A stretch of DNA of 64,000 nt from CBDCGJ01 sp965216645 (GCA_965216645.1 CBDCGJ010000022.1:79487-143486), one strand, 5' to 3'; shown: positions 34,857 to 44,778, counted from the stretch's first letter. Program-made: numbers and translations. The notes: generated by a model not told the origin, from the sequence alone.

Positions 34857-34883
34857 TTCGGAGCGGACAGGTCCGAATCGGAC
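34857..34883. promoter_or_regulatory. Nested inverted repeats, candidate PadR operator
   Basis: GTCCGA-A-TCGGAC at 34871-34883 is a 6-base inverted repeat with a 1-base centre. TTCGGA at 34857-34862 and TCCGAA at 34872-34877 form a second, wider repeat sharing the same half site. Next to it is TTATAT at 34884-34889, a possible -10 element for the PadR gene. Confidence 0.45.
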
Positions 34884-35035
34884 TTATATGCCCCCGCGGC
34901 GTTCACGTCAACTATTCGAGGGCACGGGGGATGCAGTTCAGACGACGAGTCTCGGGCCGGGACCGGCCTGCCACCGTGCGGACCGTGCGCGCGTAAGCGC
35001 CCGGGATGCAGTCAGTTACGAGGAGGGGACGACGG

Positions 35036-35671
35036 ATGGATCTGGCCGACGCAGGGACAGAGGACGCGGTCGGGCAACCCGCTGGCGGCTCGCTCGAGGG
35101 CACGTCTACGGCGCCCGGGGGGTCGGAATCGGGTCAGCGCGCGCGACTCGAGCGCGCGGCTTCGGCGCTCAGGGTCTGGCTCGAGCGAATCCGCCGGATC
35201 CCGGTCGCGCTCGCCGCGGTCCTCTGGATGTCGGTGGTGTCGGGACTGATCCTGGCGTGGATCTGGTTCCTGAGTCGCGAGTTCATCCTGGTTCGCTGGC
35301 TCGCCGTCCCCTGGCTGGCGCTGGCCGCCGTCCCACAGGTCGGCCAGTGGATTCTGCTGAGCTCGGTGAGGGAGTTGTTCGCTCTTCCGGAGCGCCTGCT
35401 CGCGCTCAGGTCCGGGGTCGGCGAGCAGGGAGCTCGGGTCCTGGAGCGGATCCGCGCGGATGGCGACTCCGACGCGGGGCGCCCCGGTTTTCTCGCCGCT
35501 CTGAGGGAGGCGTACGCGCTGCACGGAGAGGTGGGGAAGGTCGTCGCCACCCGCGCCATTCTCCATCGCTTCACCGGCCCGATCGCCATCTTCATCGGGC
35601 CGGCGTCCTTCGTCGCCAACTGCGTGATCATCGCGCTCGCGGTTCTGTCGCTCGCGCTGGTCGGGCTCTAG
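35036..35671 (+). CDS. Membrane protein of unknown function
   Basis: 211 residues. After a 50-residue Gly/Ser/Glu-rich soluble head come two membrane helices (about 53-77 and 85-108), a soluble helical middle and a final hydrophobic helix (about 186-211, FIGPASFVANCVIIALAVLSLALVGL in part). I know no family for it. The ATG at 35036 has AGGAGGGG upstream. Divergent from the PadR gene, separated by the candidate operator, so the regulator could affect both. Confidence 0.65.
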   Translation: MDLADAGTEDAVGQPAGGSLEGTSTAPGGSESGQRARLERAASALRVWLERIRRIPVALAAVLWMSVVSGLILAWIWFLSREFILVRWLAVPWLALAAVPQVGQWILLSSVRELFALPERLLALRSGVGEQGARVLERIRADGDSDAGRPGFLAALREAYALHGEVGKVVATRAILHRFTGPIAIFIGPASFVANCVIIALAVLSLALVGL

Positions 35672-35726
35672 ACGGCGGCCCCGGGGCTTCGTCCGGGTCG
35701 GCCCCTGGGATCGCGACCGACCGCGC

Positions 35727-36143
35727 CTACTCGACTCGCTTCCCGGTGAACTCGACCACGCCGACGAGGTCCGACGAGAGCGTCCCGGCGACATCATCTC
35801 CCTCGACAGTGCCCTCCCAGGCGAGCGTGACGGCCTGACCGTTCGCGTTCACGGTCGTCGAGAACGTGAACGTCGAGCCCTCCACGGCTCCTCCCTCGAT
35901 CGCCGTCTCGTTGTTGCCCTTGACCATCCCCGCGAGCGCGCAGTCGGTCTGCTCGAGCGTCACCGTCACTGCCTGAACGTTCCCGGGGAATGCGATGGTC
36001 ACGGACCAATCCCCCGAGACGTCTTCGCACTCCTGGGCCTGCGCCTCCGTCGGGCCGCCGCCGATCGCGACGACGAGACCAAGCGCCAGGAGTATCCGCG
36101 CAGTCATGGCCAGCCCGGCTCGACCTGATCCAACGTTCTTCAT
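35727..36143 (-). CDS. Secreted protein of unknown function, small beta-rich
   Basis: 138 residues with a signal peptide ending near EAQAQ (about residue 36). The mature part reads as repeated beta strands: SGDWSVTIAFPG, AVTVTLEQTDCALAGMVKG, STFTFSTTV, VTLAWEGTVEGD, consistent with a lipocalin-like half-barrel seen in many small periplasmic proteins. Two cysteines (ECED and TDCA) could form a disulfide. Start ATG 36143 has a GAGG-type site; the extension to 36179 is possible. No functional inference is justified. Confidence 0.6.
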   Translation of the reverse strand: MKNVGSGRAGLAMTARILLALGLVVAIGGGPTEAQAQECEDVSGDWSVTIAFPGNVQAVTVTLEQTDCALAGMVKGNNETAIEGGAVEGSTFTFSTTVNANGQAVTLAWEGTVEGDDVAGTLSSDLVGVVEFTGKRVE

Positions 36144-36280
36144 GTCATCCGCCTCGAGAAGCTCTCGCGTTTCGTTCACCTTTGCGTGGGCGACTGGGCG
36201 CCCGCGTGATGTCCTGGATACACGAAGATGCGGGGGCGGGCGTCACGCTCCAACTTCCTCGGGATCAGGCCGGGGTCGAG

Positions 36281-38590
36281 CTACCCTTCGAACGGAGTCT
36301 CCGTGACTCCGAGCAGCGTTTCCCCACGAGCCGTGCGGAACGTCTGGAGAGCATCGAGATGGCCGCTCCGTGCGCGTTCCACCGCCGCATCGAAGGTGGG
36401 CTGGCCCCGGAGTGGAACGAGCCAGGGGTCGTTCTCGAGCGCCCACATGGACCAGAATCCCCGATCGACGGCGCGGTCGACGAGATCGAGCGCGAGCTCC
36501 GTGAGGTCGGCGCGCGCCGCCACTCGCGCGAAGAAGTAGATCGCTTCCGGATCCCTCAACCCCTGATCGAGGATGCCGCGGCAGGCCCGTTCGCAATCGT
36601 CGGGGCGATCCTCGAGGGCCGCGTGCAGCGACCCCAGGAACCCCGTCCGGAGACCCTCGATCTCCGTGCGCGAGTCCTTGCGCAGCAGGTCGAGGGCTTC
36701 GGTCTCCCGATTCATGGCTGCCAGCGCGGTCGAGGTGAGGATCGGCTCCGTCGCGTGCTCCACGACCCACTCGTACTCGCCCAACTGCAGATGGGTGTGC
36801 AACACCCCGGTCATGATGCGGGGGTTGAGAGCCGTCGCCCTGTCGTGAGCGGCAAGGGAGGCCCCATACAGACCGAGGAACCGGAACACCGGGACGAGTC
36901 CGGCCCAGTAGTTCGCGTCGGTCGTGCCTCGCGTGACGAACTCGAGGAGGCGCATCATCGCCCCCCGTGGATCCCCGAGCTCCTCAAGCTGATAATACGT
37001 GTAGTAGTTGTGGGCGATCGGTGATTCCGGGTCGATTTCGAACGCCCGCTCGAACGCGTCGGCGGCGATGCGCTGGTGTTCTTCGCTGTTCTCCCCGAAA
37101 TACTTGGCCATAATGCGACAGGTCCGGCCGTAGAGGGCCCACGACGGTGCGAACCCGCCGTCGCGCTCCACGGACTCCCGCAGCAGGTCGCGCACCCCGA
37201 CGAGCTTCATGGTCGTGCGGACCTCTCCGGCCAGGTGGAGGCCCCTCAGGTACAGCTCGTACGCCTTCGGATCGACGGGGTGTTCGTGCCGGAGGCGCGC
37301 CTGCTCTTCCGGAGACAACGGGATGGCGAGCCCGTCGACGATCTTGCTGGTCAGGTCGTCGTGGAGCTTGAACAGATCGTCGATCGGGGCGTCCTCCTGC
37401 GTCGACCAGACGACGGTGCCGGCGGGCACCTGCAGAAGCTGCGCGTTGACCCTGACGTGTGAACCGCCGCGCATCAGCGTCCCCGAGAGGGCGTAGTCGA
37501 CCTCGACCTCCGACGCCAGCTTCTTCAGGTCGACCGTGGCGTCCTCGCTCGCGAGGCCGGTCGATCGTATGACGAGGTGCCTGAGCCCGGACAACGAGGT
37601 GCCGATGGACTCGGGGAGGCTGGTCGACAGGAAGTCGATTTCCGGGTCGGGCCTCAGCATCCTGAAGGGAAGAGCGATGAAGCGCTGGACCGTGGCGGCG
37701 GCGAGGGTGCCCCGGGCCCTCCGCGCGCCGGATGTTTCGAGCGCGCGCATTCGCTGGTACGCGGCCGTCAGCGCCTCGGAGAGCTCCGCGGCGGACGAAT
37801 AGCGCTCCTTCGGATCCTTCGCGATCGCGCGTCGGACGACCGCGTCGACGGCCTCGATGCCCAGCGCGCCCGTCAGCGACGGAGGTTGCTCGTGCGCTGC
37901 GGCGTGGAAAATGTCGATCGGGTCGTCGCCGTCGAAGGCGTACTCGCCCGACAGCATCTCGTAGAGGATGGCCCCGAAGGAGAAGAGATCGCTCCACGGC
38001 CCCACGTCGCTGGCGCGCCACTGCTCGGGTGCCATGTACCGGGGCGTCCCCACGATCGCCTTCGTGCTCGTAAGCCGCGTGTCGGTGTTCTCGCTGACGC
38101 CACGCGTGAGCCCGAAGTCGAGCAGCTTCATCCCGAGCTCGGTGCGGAAGATGTTCGAGGGTTTCAGGTCGCGGTGGACCAGTCCCCGAGCGTGCAGAAA
38201 GCCGAGGGGCTCGAGGATGGCGAGACCCATCTCGATGGCATCGTCGACGTCGAGCGCCGCTCCCCCGAGAAGCTCATCGAGCCCGTGGCCTTCGAGCAGC
38301 TCCATGGCGACCCAGAGGTCCGCCCCGTCCTCCACGACGTCGTAGACCTGACAGATCCCCGGGTGGTTGAGACCCGCGGCCGCGCGGGCTTCGCGCCAGA
38401 GACGGTCCCGCTCGTCGCCGGCGCCCACCGCGAGCGTCTTCAGGGCGACCCGGCGCCTAAGTCGCTCGTCTTCCGCGGTGTACACCACCCCCATCCCTCC
38501 CCGCCCGAGCTCCTCGAGGATGCGGTACGGGCCGATGCGGGTGGGGCGCTCCGGATCGACGGAGGCGCCCGGGTTCGAGCGTTTCAACAT
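36281..38590 (-). CDS. Soluble Ser/Thr protein kinase with TolB-like and TPR region
   Basis: 769 residues. The kinase domain (about residues 18-290) has LGRGGMGVVYTAED, the VALK lysine, HRDLKPSN and LLDFGLTRG. A TolB-like domain follows at about 320-450, with SLPESIGTSLSGL and VRVNAQLLQVPAGTVVWS; a helical repeat region of TPR type fills the remainder. Unlike the kinase at 7773, there is no membrane helix between the kinase and TolB-like parts, so it should be cytosolic. The ATG at 38590 lacks a clear ribosome binding site; a TTG at 38710 overlaps the upstream gene. Targets are unknown. Confidence 0.85.
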   Translation of the reverse strand: MLKRSNPGASVDPERPTRIGPYRILEELGRGGMGVVYTAEDERLRRRVALKTLAVGAGDERDRLWREARAAAGLNHPGICQVYDVVEDGADLWVAMELLEGHGLDELLGGAALDVDDAIEMGLAILEPLGFLHARGLVHRDLKPSNIFRTELGMKLLDFGLTRGVSENTDTRLTSTKAIVGTPRYMAPEQWRASDVGPWSDLFSFGAILYEMLSGEYAFDGDDPIDIFHAAAHEQPPSLTGALGIEAVDAVVRRAIAKDPKERYSSAAELSEALTAAYQRMRALETSGARRARGTLAAATVQRFIALPFRMLRPDPEIDFLSTSLPESIGTSLSGLRHLVIRSTGLASEDATVDLKKLASEVEVDYALSGTLMRGGSHVRVNAQLLQVPAGTVVWSTQEDAPIDDLFKLHDDLTSKIVDGLAIPLSPEEQARLRHEHPVDPKAYELYLRGLHLAGEVRTTMKLVGVRDLLRESVERDGGFAPSWALYGRTCRIMAKYFGENSEEHQRIAADAFERAFEIDPESPIAHNYYTYYQLEELGDPRGAMMRLLEFVTRGTTDANYWAGLVPVFRFLGLYGASLAAHDRATALNPRIMTGVLHTHLQLGEYEWVVEHATEPILTSTALAAMNRETEALDLLRKDSRTEIEGLRTGFLGSLHAALEDRPDDCERACRGILDQGLRDPEAIYFFARVAARADLTELALDLVDRAVDRGFWSMWALENDPWLVPLRGQPTFDAAVERARSGHLDALQTFRTARGETLLGVTETPFEG

Positions 38591-38690
38591 CGGATGGCAG
38601 CCGCTGTCATCGTCCGACCTCTTTCCAGAGTCGTCGGCGTCCGAGCCGCCGGGGCGAGGCTGGAGGCCCCGCCCCGTGGCGCCGTCGTTC

Positions 38691-39221
38691 CTATCTCGGT
38701 GGTCCCTCAAGAGGGATCATGATGTGCGCGTACGGCGTGTCCGGCCACATGACCCACGGACCTCCGTTGTTCGGATCGGTCGAGAAAGTGGCGAAGGAGG
38801 CCCGGTCGGGGACCAGCACCATGAGGTGCGCAGCGAGGTCCTCGACCCAGTCCTCGTCGGTCGTCTTCGAGGTCGCGTAGGGATCCGTGTTGCTGACCGG
38901 AGTATCCCCCCGAAGCATGTAGGCGATCCCCACCTGATCGTAGTCGGGGGTCGTCTTCGAGACGTACGCCTCGAGGAACGCCATCCAGGGGTCGTTCACG
39001 CACCACGGGTCCTCCCCCGGCGTGTCCGGTCGGTCCGGGAGACACGTCCAGCCGTTGTCTCCCTCACGCAGAACCTCCCCGTCCCAGCTCATGATTCGGG
39101 CATCGTCCGAGATCGCTGACGGGCCGGCGCTCATGGCGCTCCGTATGGCGGCCTGCTGAGCGGGTAGCTGCCCCGGCAGCAGCAGGGCGGCGATCGCGGT
39201 AAAAGCGAGATGTGTCTTCAT
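38691..39221 (-). CDS. Secreted protein of unknown function
   Basis: 176 residues with a signal peptide (about residues 1-22, LLLPGQLPAQ). The mature protein contains an aromatic, Pro/Asp-rich conserved-looking core: ARIMSWDGEVLREGDNGW, CLPDRPDTPGEDPWCVND and VGIAYMLRGDTPVSNTD. I recall similar uncharacterised proteins in Acidobacteriota, with a pair of cysteines at the same place. No enzymatic motif is visible. The ATG at 39221 follows AGGAGA. It precedes the kinase gene on the same strand by about 100 bases, possibly in one transcript. Confidence 0.65.
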   Translation of the reverse strand: MKTHLAFTAIAALLLPGQLPAQQAAIRSAMSAGPSAISDDARIMSWDGEVLREGDNGWTCLPDRPDTPGEDPWCVNDPWMAFLEAYVSKTTPDYDQVGIAYMLRGDTPVSNTDPYATSKTTDEDWVEDLAAHLMVLVPDRASFATFSTDPNNGGPWVMWPDTPYAHIMIPLEGPPR

Positions 39222-39267
39222 TGTTCGTCTCCTATTCTCTGGTTTCCTGGACGGGGGGAGGGCACGG

Positions 39268-39864
39268 CTACAGACGACTCACGACGAAGAGGCAATCGAA
39301 CGTCCCGGTCGCCGGGAATCCCGAGAGATTGACGGCTCCCGAGAGCCGCGCCTCGGCGGCGAATCCATTGAACCGGCCCGTTCCCGCGATGACTCCGTTG
39401 GACCCCGGAGCCGGGATCGCACCCGTGATGTGCGTGATCCCGGGGGAGCCGTGAGTCGTCGGCTGAACGGAGGTGAGACCCTGCGTCGTGAAGGTGTGCC
39501 CGCCTCCGAAGTCGAACGTGGTCGTGCCGACGACCTGGACGCCCGATCCGACGACGCCGAGGACGGTGATGCAGTCCGTCGCCGTGCCGACCTGGCGGTT
39601 CTTCGCGACGTCGAACATCGGGACGGTGTAACACGACCCGACATCGGCGCCGGGAATCAGGTCGTTCGGGTCGGGCACCGGCTGGATGGACTCGGTATCG
39701 GTTCCCTTGAGCCTCAGGACCATCGGCTGTGCGGACGGCCCGAGCCCGAGAGAGGGGGTCTCGAGGTCGTCCGACGGTCGGTGCGATTCCAGGACCCCCT
39801 GCGGGGTGGAATCGCAGGCGATCACGAACGTCAGGCTCAGGAGCAATGCCGTTCGGTTCTTCAT
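39268..39864 (-). CDS. Lipoprotein with beta-barrel-like domain
   Basis: 198 residues. MKNRTALLLSLTFVIAC is a lipoprotein signal. The mature part has a Gly/Thr-rich strand pattern (VGTTTFDFGGGHTFTTQG, GVIAGTGRFNGFAAEARLSG) resembling the allene-oxide-cyclase/dirigent-type barrel, in which a G-T-G-x-F-x-G-F segment is common; this assignment is tentative. The ATG overlaps the stop of the response regulator gene by 4 bases (ATGA), so the two are coupled. The link between a receiver protein and this lipoprotein is unexplained. Confidence 0.6.
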   Translation of the reverse strand: MKNRTALLLSLTFVIACDSTPQGVLESHRPSDDLETPSLGLGPSAQPMVLRLKGTDTESIQPVPDPNDLIPGADVGSCYTVPMFDVAKNRQVGTATDCITVLGVVGSGVQVVGTTTFDFGGGHTFTTQGLTSVQPTTHGSPGITHITGAIPAPGSNGVIAGTGRFNGFAAEARLSGAVNLSGFPATGTFDCLFVVSRL

Positions 39865-40325
39865 GGTTCAGCCTCCTCGGTTCGAGGCGCCTCGGGATCG
39901 TCGATGTGCGCCCGGTCGTCAGGGTGGAGTGGATCTCTCGCGCGGATCTCGATGACCCGATCCACGGCCGCGCGGAGCCGGTGTGCGTTGAAGGGCTTCA
40001 GGAGCACTCCGTCGGCTCCCGCCTCGTCTGCGCGCCGGAGGGTCTCGTCATTCGTGGCGCCTCCGGTCAGCAGGAGGATCGGGATGTCCGACGTCTCCGG
40101 ATCGGCCCTGATCCGCTCGCACAGGGCAAACCCGCCCATGCGCGGCATGAGGACGTCGCACACCACGACGTCCGGTCGTTCGGCCTGCAGCGACGCGAGT
40201 CCCCGTTCGCCATCGGATGCCTCGATGACCCGGTCGACCGGACCCGACGCCGTCAGGACGCACTGCCGGACGTACAACCGGAGATCCGGATCGTCGTCCA
40301 CTACCAGCAGCGTGAGTCTCTCCAA
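39861..40325 (-). CDS. Single-domain response regulator (CheY-like)
   Basis: 154 residues: one receiver domain with the acidic pair VVDDD, phospho-acceptor Asp in VVVCDVLMPRMGG, the Thr of LLLTGGA and Lys in VLLKPF. A C-terminal acidic tail follows. There is no output domain, so it must signal through a partner. The TTG at 40325 is used, with GGGGG upstream; the longer frame to 40712 overlaps the sensor gene. It lies 172 bases downstream of the hybrid sensor on the same strand, whose own receiver has nearly the same DVVxDVxMPRM sequence. Phosphotransfer from that sensor is a reasonable guess. Confidence 0.8.
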   Translation of the reverse strand: MERLTLLVVDDDPDLRLYVRQCVLTASGPVDRVIEASDGERGLASLQAERPDVVVCDVLMPRMGGFALCERIRADPETSDIPILLLTGGATNDETLRRADEAGADGVLLKPFNAHRLRAAVDRVIEIRARDPLHPDDRAHIDDPEAPRTEEAEP

Positions 40326-40497
40326 CGGTGTCCCCCAGTCTCGCGATCGTCGTCGAGAGATTCCGGGCGGGTGACCACACCTCGCACGGCCAGGATCGAC
40401 GATGAGGGGCGACGTCGAGGGGGTGGTAACACCGGTGGGTCGGATATTTGTCCGACGGTCGCGTGAGACGCAGCGACAACCCCGTGGGACGCCTGGG

Positions 40498-43400
40498 CTA
40501 GGAGATCGGGCCGGAGTCCTCTCGTTCGGCGTACCTCGACGGGGGCACGCCCGTGTGTTCCTTGAAGCTGCGGCTGAAGTGGGACACGCTCTTGAACCCG
40601 ACCGCGTAGGCGATCTCCTGGATGGATCCGGCACCGGCCGCCAGCATGGCTTCGGCGCGCTCGAGGCGGACGCGCTTGAGTAGGGCGGAGGGCGTCTCGC
40701 CGACCAGGTCATGAACGTGACGGTACAGGCTCGACCGGGACTCGCTCATGGCTCGGGCGAGCGCCCGGACGTCGAAGTCGTCATCAGCCAGGTGGGCCTC
40801 GATGGTGTCGCGGAGCTTCACGAGGAAGCGGTCCTCGCGAGACTCGATCTCGGGCGGAGCAGGGTTGAGCAGGGCCTCTCTGCGAAACCGATCCCGCAGC
40901 CTCCGCTGCTGCGCGATCAGGCCTCCGATGCGCGCTTCGAGTTCCGCCCTGTCGAACGGCTTGGTGAGGTACGCGGCCGCGCCGGCTTCGAGACCTTCCA
41001 GCTTGTGTTCCTGCCCCGCCTTTGCGGTGAGCAGGAGCACGGGCACGTACGCGAGGTCCGGGTCCGCCCGCAGGGCCCTCAACAGCTCCATCCCGTCCAT
41101 GCGCGGCATCATGACGTCGCTCACCACGACGTCCGGGAGGTGCCGACGCGTCAATTCGAGAGCCTCCCGCCCGTCGCGGGCCTCGACGCATCTGAATTGC
41201 TTGTCCAGGTGGCCCCGGATGAACGCCGCGACATCGACGTTGTCCTCGACGATGAGCACCGTGGGGACGTCATCGGTCGGCTCTTCCTCCGAAACGCCTT
41301 TCCGGGCGGGTTGGTAGGGTCGCGGCTGGTCCGCCTCCGGCCTGCGCGCGGTCTCGAGCAGCGCCAGCTCCTCCTCGACGAGGGGCCCAAGCCCGGCCCG
41401 CGGGGCCACGGGTTCCACGATCTGGTCGGGAGCGAGGTGATCGGCGCCGACTCGCATCCAGATCGTGAACGTGCTCCCGAACCCGAGATCGCTCTCGACT
41501 TCCAGGCGACCGCCGTGCAGTACCGTCAGCTCCCGCGCCAGCGAAAGCCCGATCCCGGTTCCGGGCTGCGGCGCGCTCTGGGACGCATCGCCCTGATAGA
41601 ACCGCTCGAAGAGATGGGGGACCTGGTCCTCCGCGATCCCCGGGCCCGAGTCGCGGACCGCGACCGTTGCCCATCCCGCCTCCGGCTCGGCGACCTCGAT
41701 CGCCACGTGACCGCCTTCCGGGGTGAACTTGAAGGCGTTGGACAGCAGGTTGAGGATGACGCGCTCCAGCAGGTCCGGGTCGAAGACGAGGGGCACGGGG
41801 TGATCCGGAGTGCGGACCGTCGTCTCGATCCCGTCGCGCTCCGCCAGCGGCGCAAAGGCCTGGACGAGATCGCGAACGAACGGGACCACGTCTCGTTCCT
41901 GCGCCCGTACCTCGACGGCCCTGGCCTCGAGCTTCGCGACATCCATGAGCTGGTTCACCAGCTTCAGGAGCCTCCGGGAGTTGCGGAGACTCAGTCGCAC
42001 GGGCTCGAGGCGATCCGCGTCCAGCTCGCCGTGCTGTCCGGACACGAGGTCCTCGAGCGGACCGATCGTGAGGGTGAGCGGCGTACGGAACTCGTGGGAG
42101 ATGTTGGCGAAGAACCGCGACTTCGCCCTGTCCATCTCCTCGAGCTGCGCCGCCTGGGCCTCGATCGTCGCGGTCCTCTCGGACACCAGTCCTTCGAGCC
42201 GCTGTTCCCTCGCGAGTCGCGTTCGCTCTCTCGCGCTGAGCCCCGCGAAGCCCAGAAGCAGAAGCGCCGTCACGACCGAGAACCGGAAGAGAGGCGTCTC
42301 GTGGAAGTATGTCCGGACCGAGATCGGAAGCGGGGCCTCCAGCTCGCGCCAGACGCCGTCCTCGCGGGTGGCCCGAACCTCGAACTCGTACTCGCCCGGA
42401 GGGACGTTGGTGAAGAATGCGGTGCGCCGGTTGGCCGCATCGACCCAGTTCGACTGGAAGTCCGAGAGCCGGTACTGAAAGCGCAGGTTTCCCGGTGTCA
42501 GGAAGCCGAGAGCCGTGTAGTCGACTTCGAAGCTGCGCTCATGGGGGTCCAGGACGATTGTCGCGCCTTCGGACGATTCGGCCGATATCGACCTGCCCCC
42601 CTCCACCCGCAGGTTCTCGACGAGGACCGGCAACGCGTACTCGGCGCCCTCGACGTCTCGAGGATCCACGATGGCCACTCCGGCCTGCATCGCGAACCAG
42701 AGCCGGCCGTCGGATCCTTTGATCGCGGCGGACTGGACGCCGCCGTTCCCCTCCGGGTTCCACAGACCGTCGCTCTCCCGATACGCGACGGACCGGACGC
42801 GCGACGCGTCGCCCGAGGCGAACGCCATCACCTCTGACTCGCGGACCCAGAAGATCCCCCGGTTGGTGTTCATCCAGAGGCGGCCGAAGTCGTCCGGGAC
42901 TATCGAGTGGACGCCGTCGTCGTAGAGGCCGACGCCCCGGTCCAGTGCCAGCACCCTCGCGTTCGACAGCGGCGCTCCCGACTCGACCTGAAGGAAGACG
43001 AGGCCCGCGTCCTCGGTGCCGAAGAGCAGAATCCCCGGTGAGACTTCGTGGATGGCGCGCACCAGGTCGCTGGGGAATCCGCTCGCGGTGGAAAGTGTCT
43101 CGATCGTTCCCTCACGGTATCGAGCGACTCCCCCGCCGTTCGTACCGAACCACATGGCGCCGTCGGCGGTCTGCCGGATGACGCGAACGAAGTCGTGCGG
43201 CAGGCCGTCTTCCATCGAGAGGTGAGCCCATTCCCCCGGGCTCTCCCGGTAGACGCCTCGGTCGGTCCCGATCCACATCGTTCCCGATCGATCGGGATAG
43301 AGGGCCTTGATCGTGTGGCCGGCGAGGAAGCGACCGTCCGGGGGACATCGAACCGCGTCGGTAACGCAGCCGCCGTAGTTGATCGTCCCGACCCATATCC

Positions 43401-44778
43401 GGCCGTCCGCTCCCTCGGCGATCGCCTGTGGGAGCGACGAGAAGTCGGGGATCGCCTCGTGGAAGCCCGACTCGTCGAACCAGCCGACGCCCCCGCCCAG
43501 GCCACCGATCCAGACCCGCTGCCTCGAATCCTCGAAGATCGGATAGACGTTGGAGAACGCCACCTCGGGCCTCCCCCGCACGTCGAACAGGGACGGCTTG
43601 AATCGGTGAAGTCCATCGGCGGCCACCCACACGCTCCCTTCATGATCCGCGGCGAGGCCGAGGATCGAGAGATCGCTCTCATAGACGAGGTCGTGATTCC
43701 GGTACAGCCGTCTGTTGATGGCGAGCCACCGGTCCCCACGACCATCTCGCACGACATGGGCGCGTCCGCCGGCCGATGTCATGTCGCGGTCGACGATCGT
43801 GATCGCTCCGTCGGCCAGCGCCATGACCCCTCCGTCCGTGACCACGAAGGCAGAGTCGGCGGAGAGGGACACGAGGTCCAGTATCGTGGATGACTCGAGG
43901 GGGAGCGGGAGCCAGTGCGCGGTCCCGTCCCGATATTCGAACACGCCGGTGCCCGTGGCGCCGTACATGCGTCCGTCCCTGGCGTCGAAGAACCCGCGTG
44001 CCACACGTCCGTTCTGCGTCGACGGATCGCCGAACGCCACCAGGGAGTCGCCGGCCCAGCGGAGTGCCCCTCTGCCGTCCGTAATCAACCAGATCGCGCC
44101 GTCCACCGCCTCGTACGGAGCCCTGGACAGCGCGACCCGCTCGGTGCCGGGGACCGCGACCAGGCGGTCCTCCTCGACTCGGAACAACCCCCGGTTCGTG
44201 GACACCCAGGCGGTGCCGTCCCGGCCGATGCGCATCCCGCCGATGGCCCCGCCCAGCGCACTTTCGGGCAGGGAGTAGGTCTCGAATCGTCCCTGACGGA
44301 AGCGGATGACGTGGTCGAACTCGGCCGACGACCACAGGCCGCCCTCGTGGTCCTCATGGAGCGTCACGAAACGGCTCGTCGGCAACTCGGGCCGCGTGGA
44401 GGCATTGAAGATCTCGAAGGTGGCGCCGTCGAACCGCACGAGTCCGTCATACGTGGCGAGCCAGAGGTAGCCCTGCCGCGTGGCGAGCACGGCATTGACA
44501 TGGCTGAGCGGCAGGCCGTCCTCGATGCCCCAGGATTGATGCACGAGCGGCCGGTCAGGCCGGCCGGGGGGCGTGGAGGCACCGTCATCCGCGGCCTGTG
44601 CGGATGCCAGGGCGGGCGCGAGCGCCGCGATCGCGCAGGCCCTGCGGATTCCGTCGCGGCAGACGGCCCGCGGCGGGTGTCGCCGATTCGTCACGACATC
44701 GGGATCCCTCCCCGCGCCCTCCGGAGTGGAGCGCGATTCCTGAAGGTGAGTGCCGGCGGGGTGCCGCGCCACGCGCAT
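40498..44778 (-). CDS. Hybrid two-component system protein: propeller sensor, histidine kinase, receiver, AraC output
   Basis: 1426 residues. Order: signal/TM region, a long beta-propeller of two-component-regulator repeats (about residues 75-740, with VLATRQGYLWLATYDGL-type blades), a Y_Y_Y domain (about 750-830), one TM helix (about 840-858), HisKA with HEFRTPL near 895, HATPase with NLLSNAFKFTP and DSGPGIAE, a receiver with VVVSDVMMPRMDG near 1222, and a C-terminal AraC helix-turn-helix ending EHTGVPPSRYAE. In Bacteroidota such proteins sense oligosaccharides and control polysaccharide loci. No glycan-utilisation genes are beside it here. Start ATG 44778, 8 bases after the M29-like gene stop; GTG 44694 is an alternative. 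Confidence 0.93.
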   Translation of the reverse strand: MRVARHPAGTHLQESRSTPEGAGRDPDVVTNRRHPPRAVCRDGIRRACAIAALAPALASAQAADDGASTPPGRPDRPLVHQSWGIEDGLPLSHVNAVLATRQGYLWLATYDGLVRFDGATFEIFNASTRPELPTSRFVTLHEDHEGGLWSSAEFDHVIRFRQGRFETYSLPESALGGAIGGMRIGRDGTAWVSTNRGLFRVEEDRLVAVPGTERVALSRAPYEAVDGAIWLITDGRGALRWAGDSLVAFGDPSTQNGRVARGFFDARDGRMYGATGTGVFEYRDGTAHWLPLPLESSTILDLVSLSADSAFVVTDGGVMALADGAITIVDRDMTSAGGRAHVVRDGRGDRWLAINRRLYRNHDLVYESDLSILGLAADHEGSVWVAADGLHRFKPSLFDVRGRPEVAFSNVYPIFEDSRQRVWIGGLGGGVGWFDESGFHEAIPDFSSLPQAIAEGADGRIWVGTINYGGCVTDAVRCPPDGRFLAGHTIKALYPDRSGTMWIGTDRGVYRESPGEWAHLSMEDGLPHDFVRVIRQTADGAMWFGTNGGGVARYREGTIETLSTASGFPSDLVRAIHEVSPGILLFGTEDAGLVFLQVESGAPLSNARVLALDRGVGLYDDGVHSIVPDDFGRLWMNTNRGIFWVRESEVMAFASGDASRVRSVAYRESDGLWNPEGNGGVQSAAIKGSDGRLWFAMQAGVAIVDPRDVEGAEYALPVLVENLRVEGGRSISAESSEGATIVLDPHERSFEVDYTALGFLTPGNLRFQYRLSDFQSNWVDAANRRTAFFTNVPPGEYEFEVRATREDGVWRELEAPLPISVRTYFHETPLFRFSVVTALLLLGFAGLSARERTRLAREQRLEGLVSERTATIEAQAAQLEEMDRAKSRFFANISHEFRTPLTLTIGPLEDLVSGQHGELDADRLEPVRLSLRNSRRLLKLVNQLMDVAKLEARAVEVRAQERDVVPFVRDLVQAFAPLAERDGIETTVRTPDHPVPLVFDPDLLERVILNLLSNAFKFTPEGGHVAIEVAEPEAGWATVAVRDSGPGIAEDQVPHLFERFYQGDASQSAPQPGTGIGLSLARELTVLHGGRLEVESDLGFGSTFTIWMRVGADHLAPDQIVEPVAPRAGLGPLVEEELALLETARRPEADQPRPYQPARKGVSEEEPTDDVPTVLIVEDNVDVAAFIRGHLDKQFRCVEARDGREALELTRRHLPDVVVSDVMMPRMDGMELLRALRADPDLAYVPVLLLTAKAGQEHKLEGLEAGAAAYLTKPFDRAELEARIGGLIAQQRRLRDRFRREALLNPAPPEIESREDRFLVKLRDTIEAHLADDDFDVRALARAMSESRSSLYRHVHDLVGETPSALLKRVRLERAEAMLAAGAGSIQEIAYAVGFKSVSHFSRSFKEHTGVPPSRYAEREDSGPIS

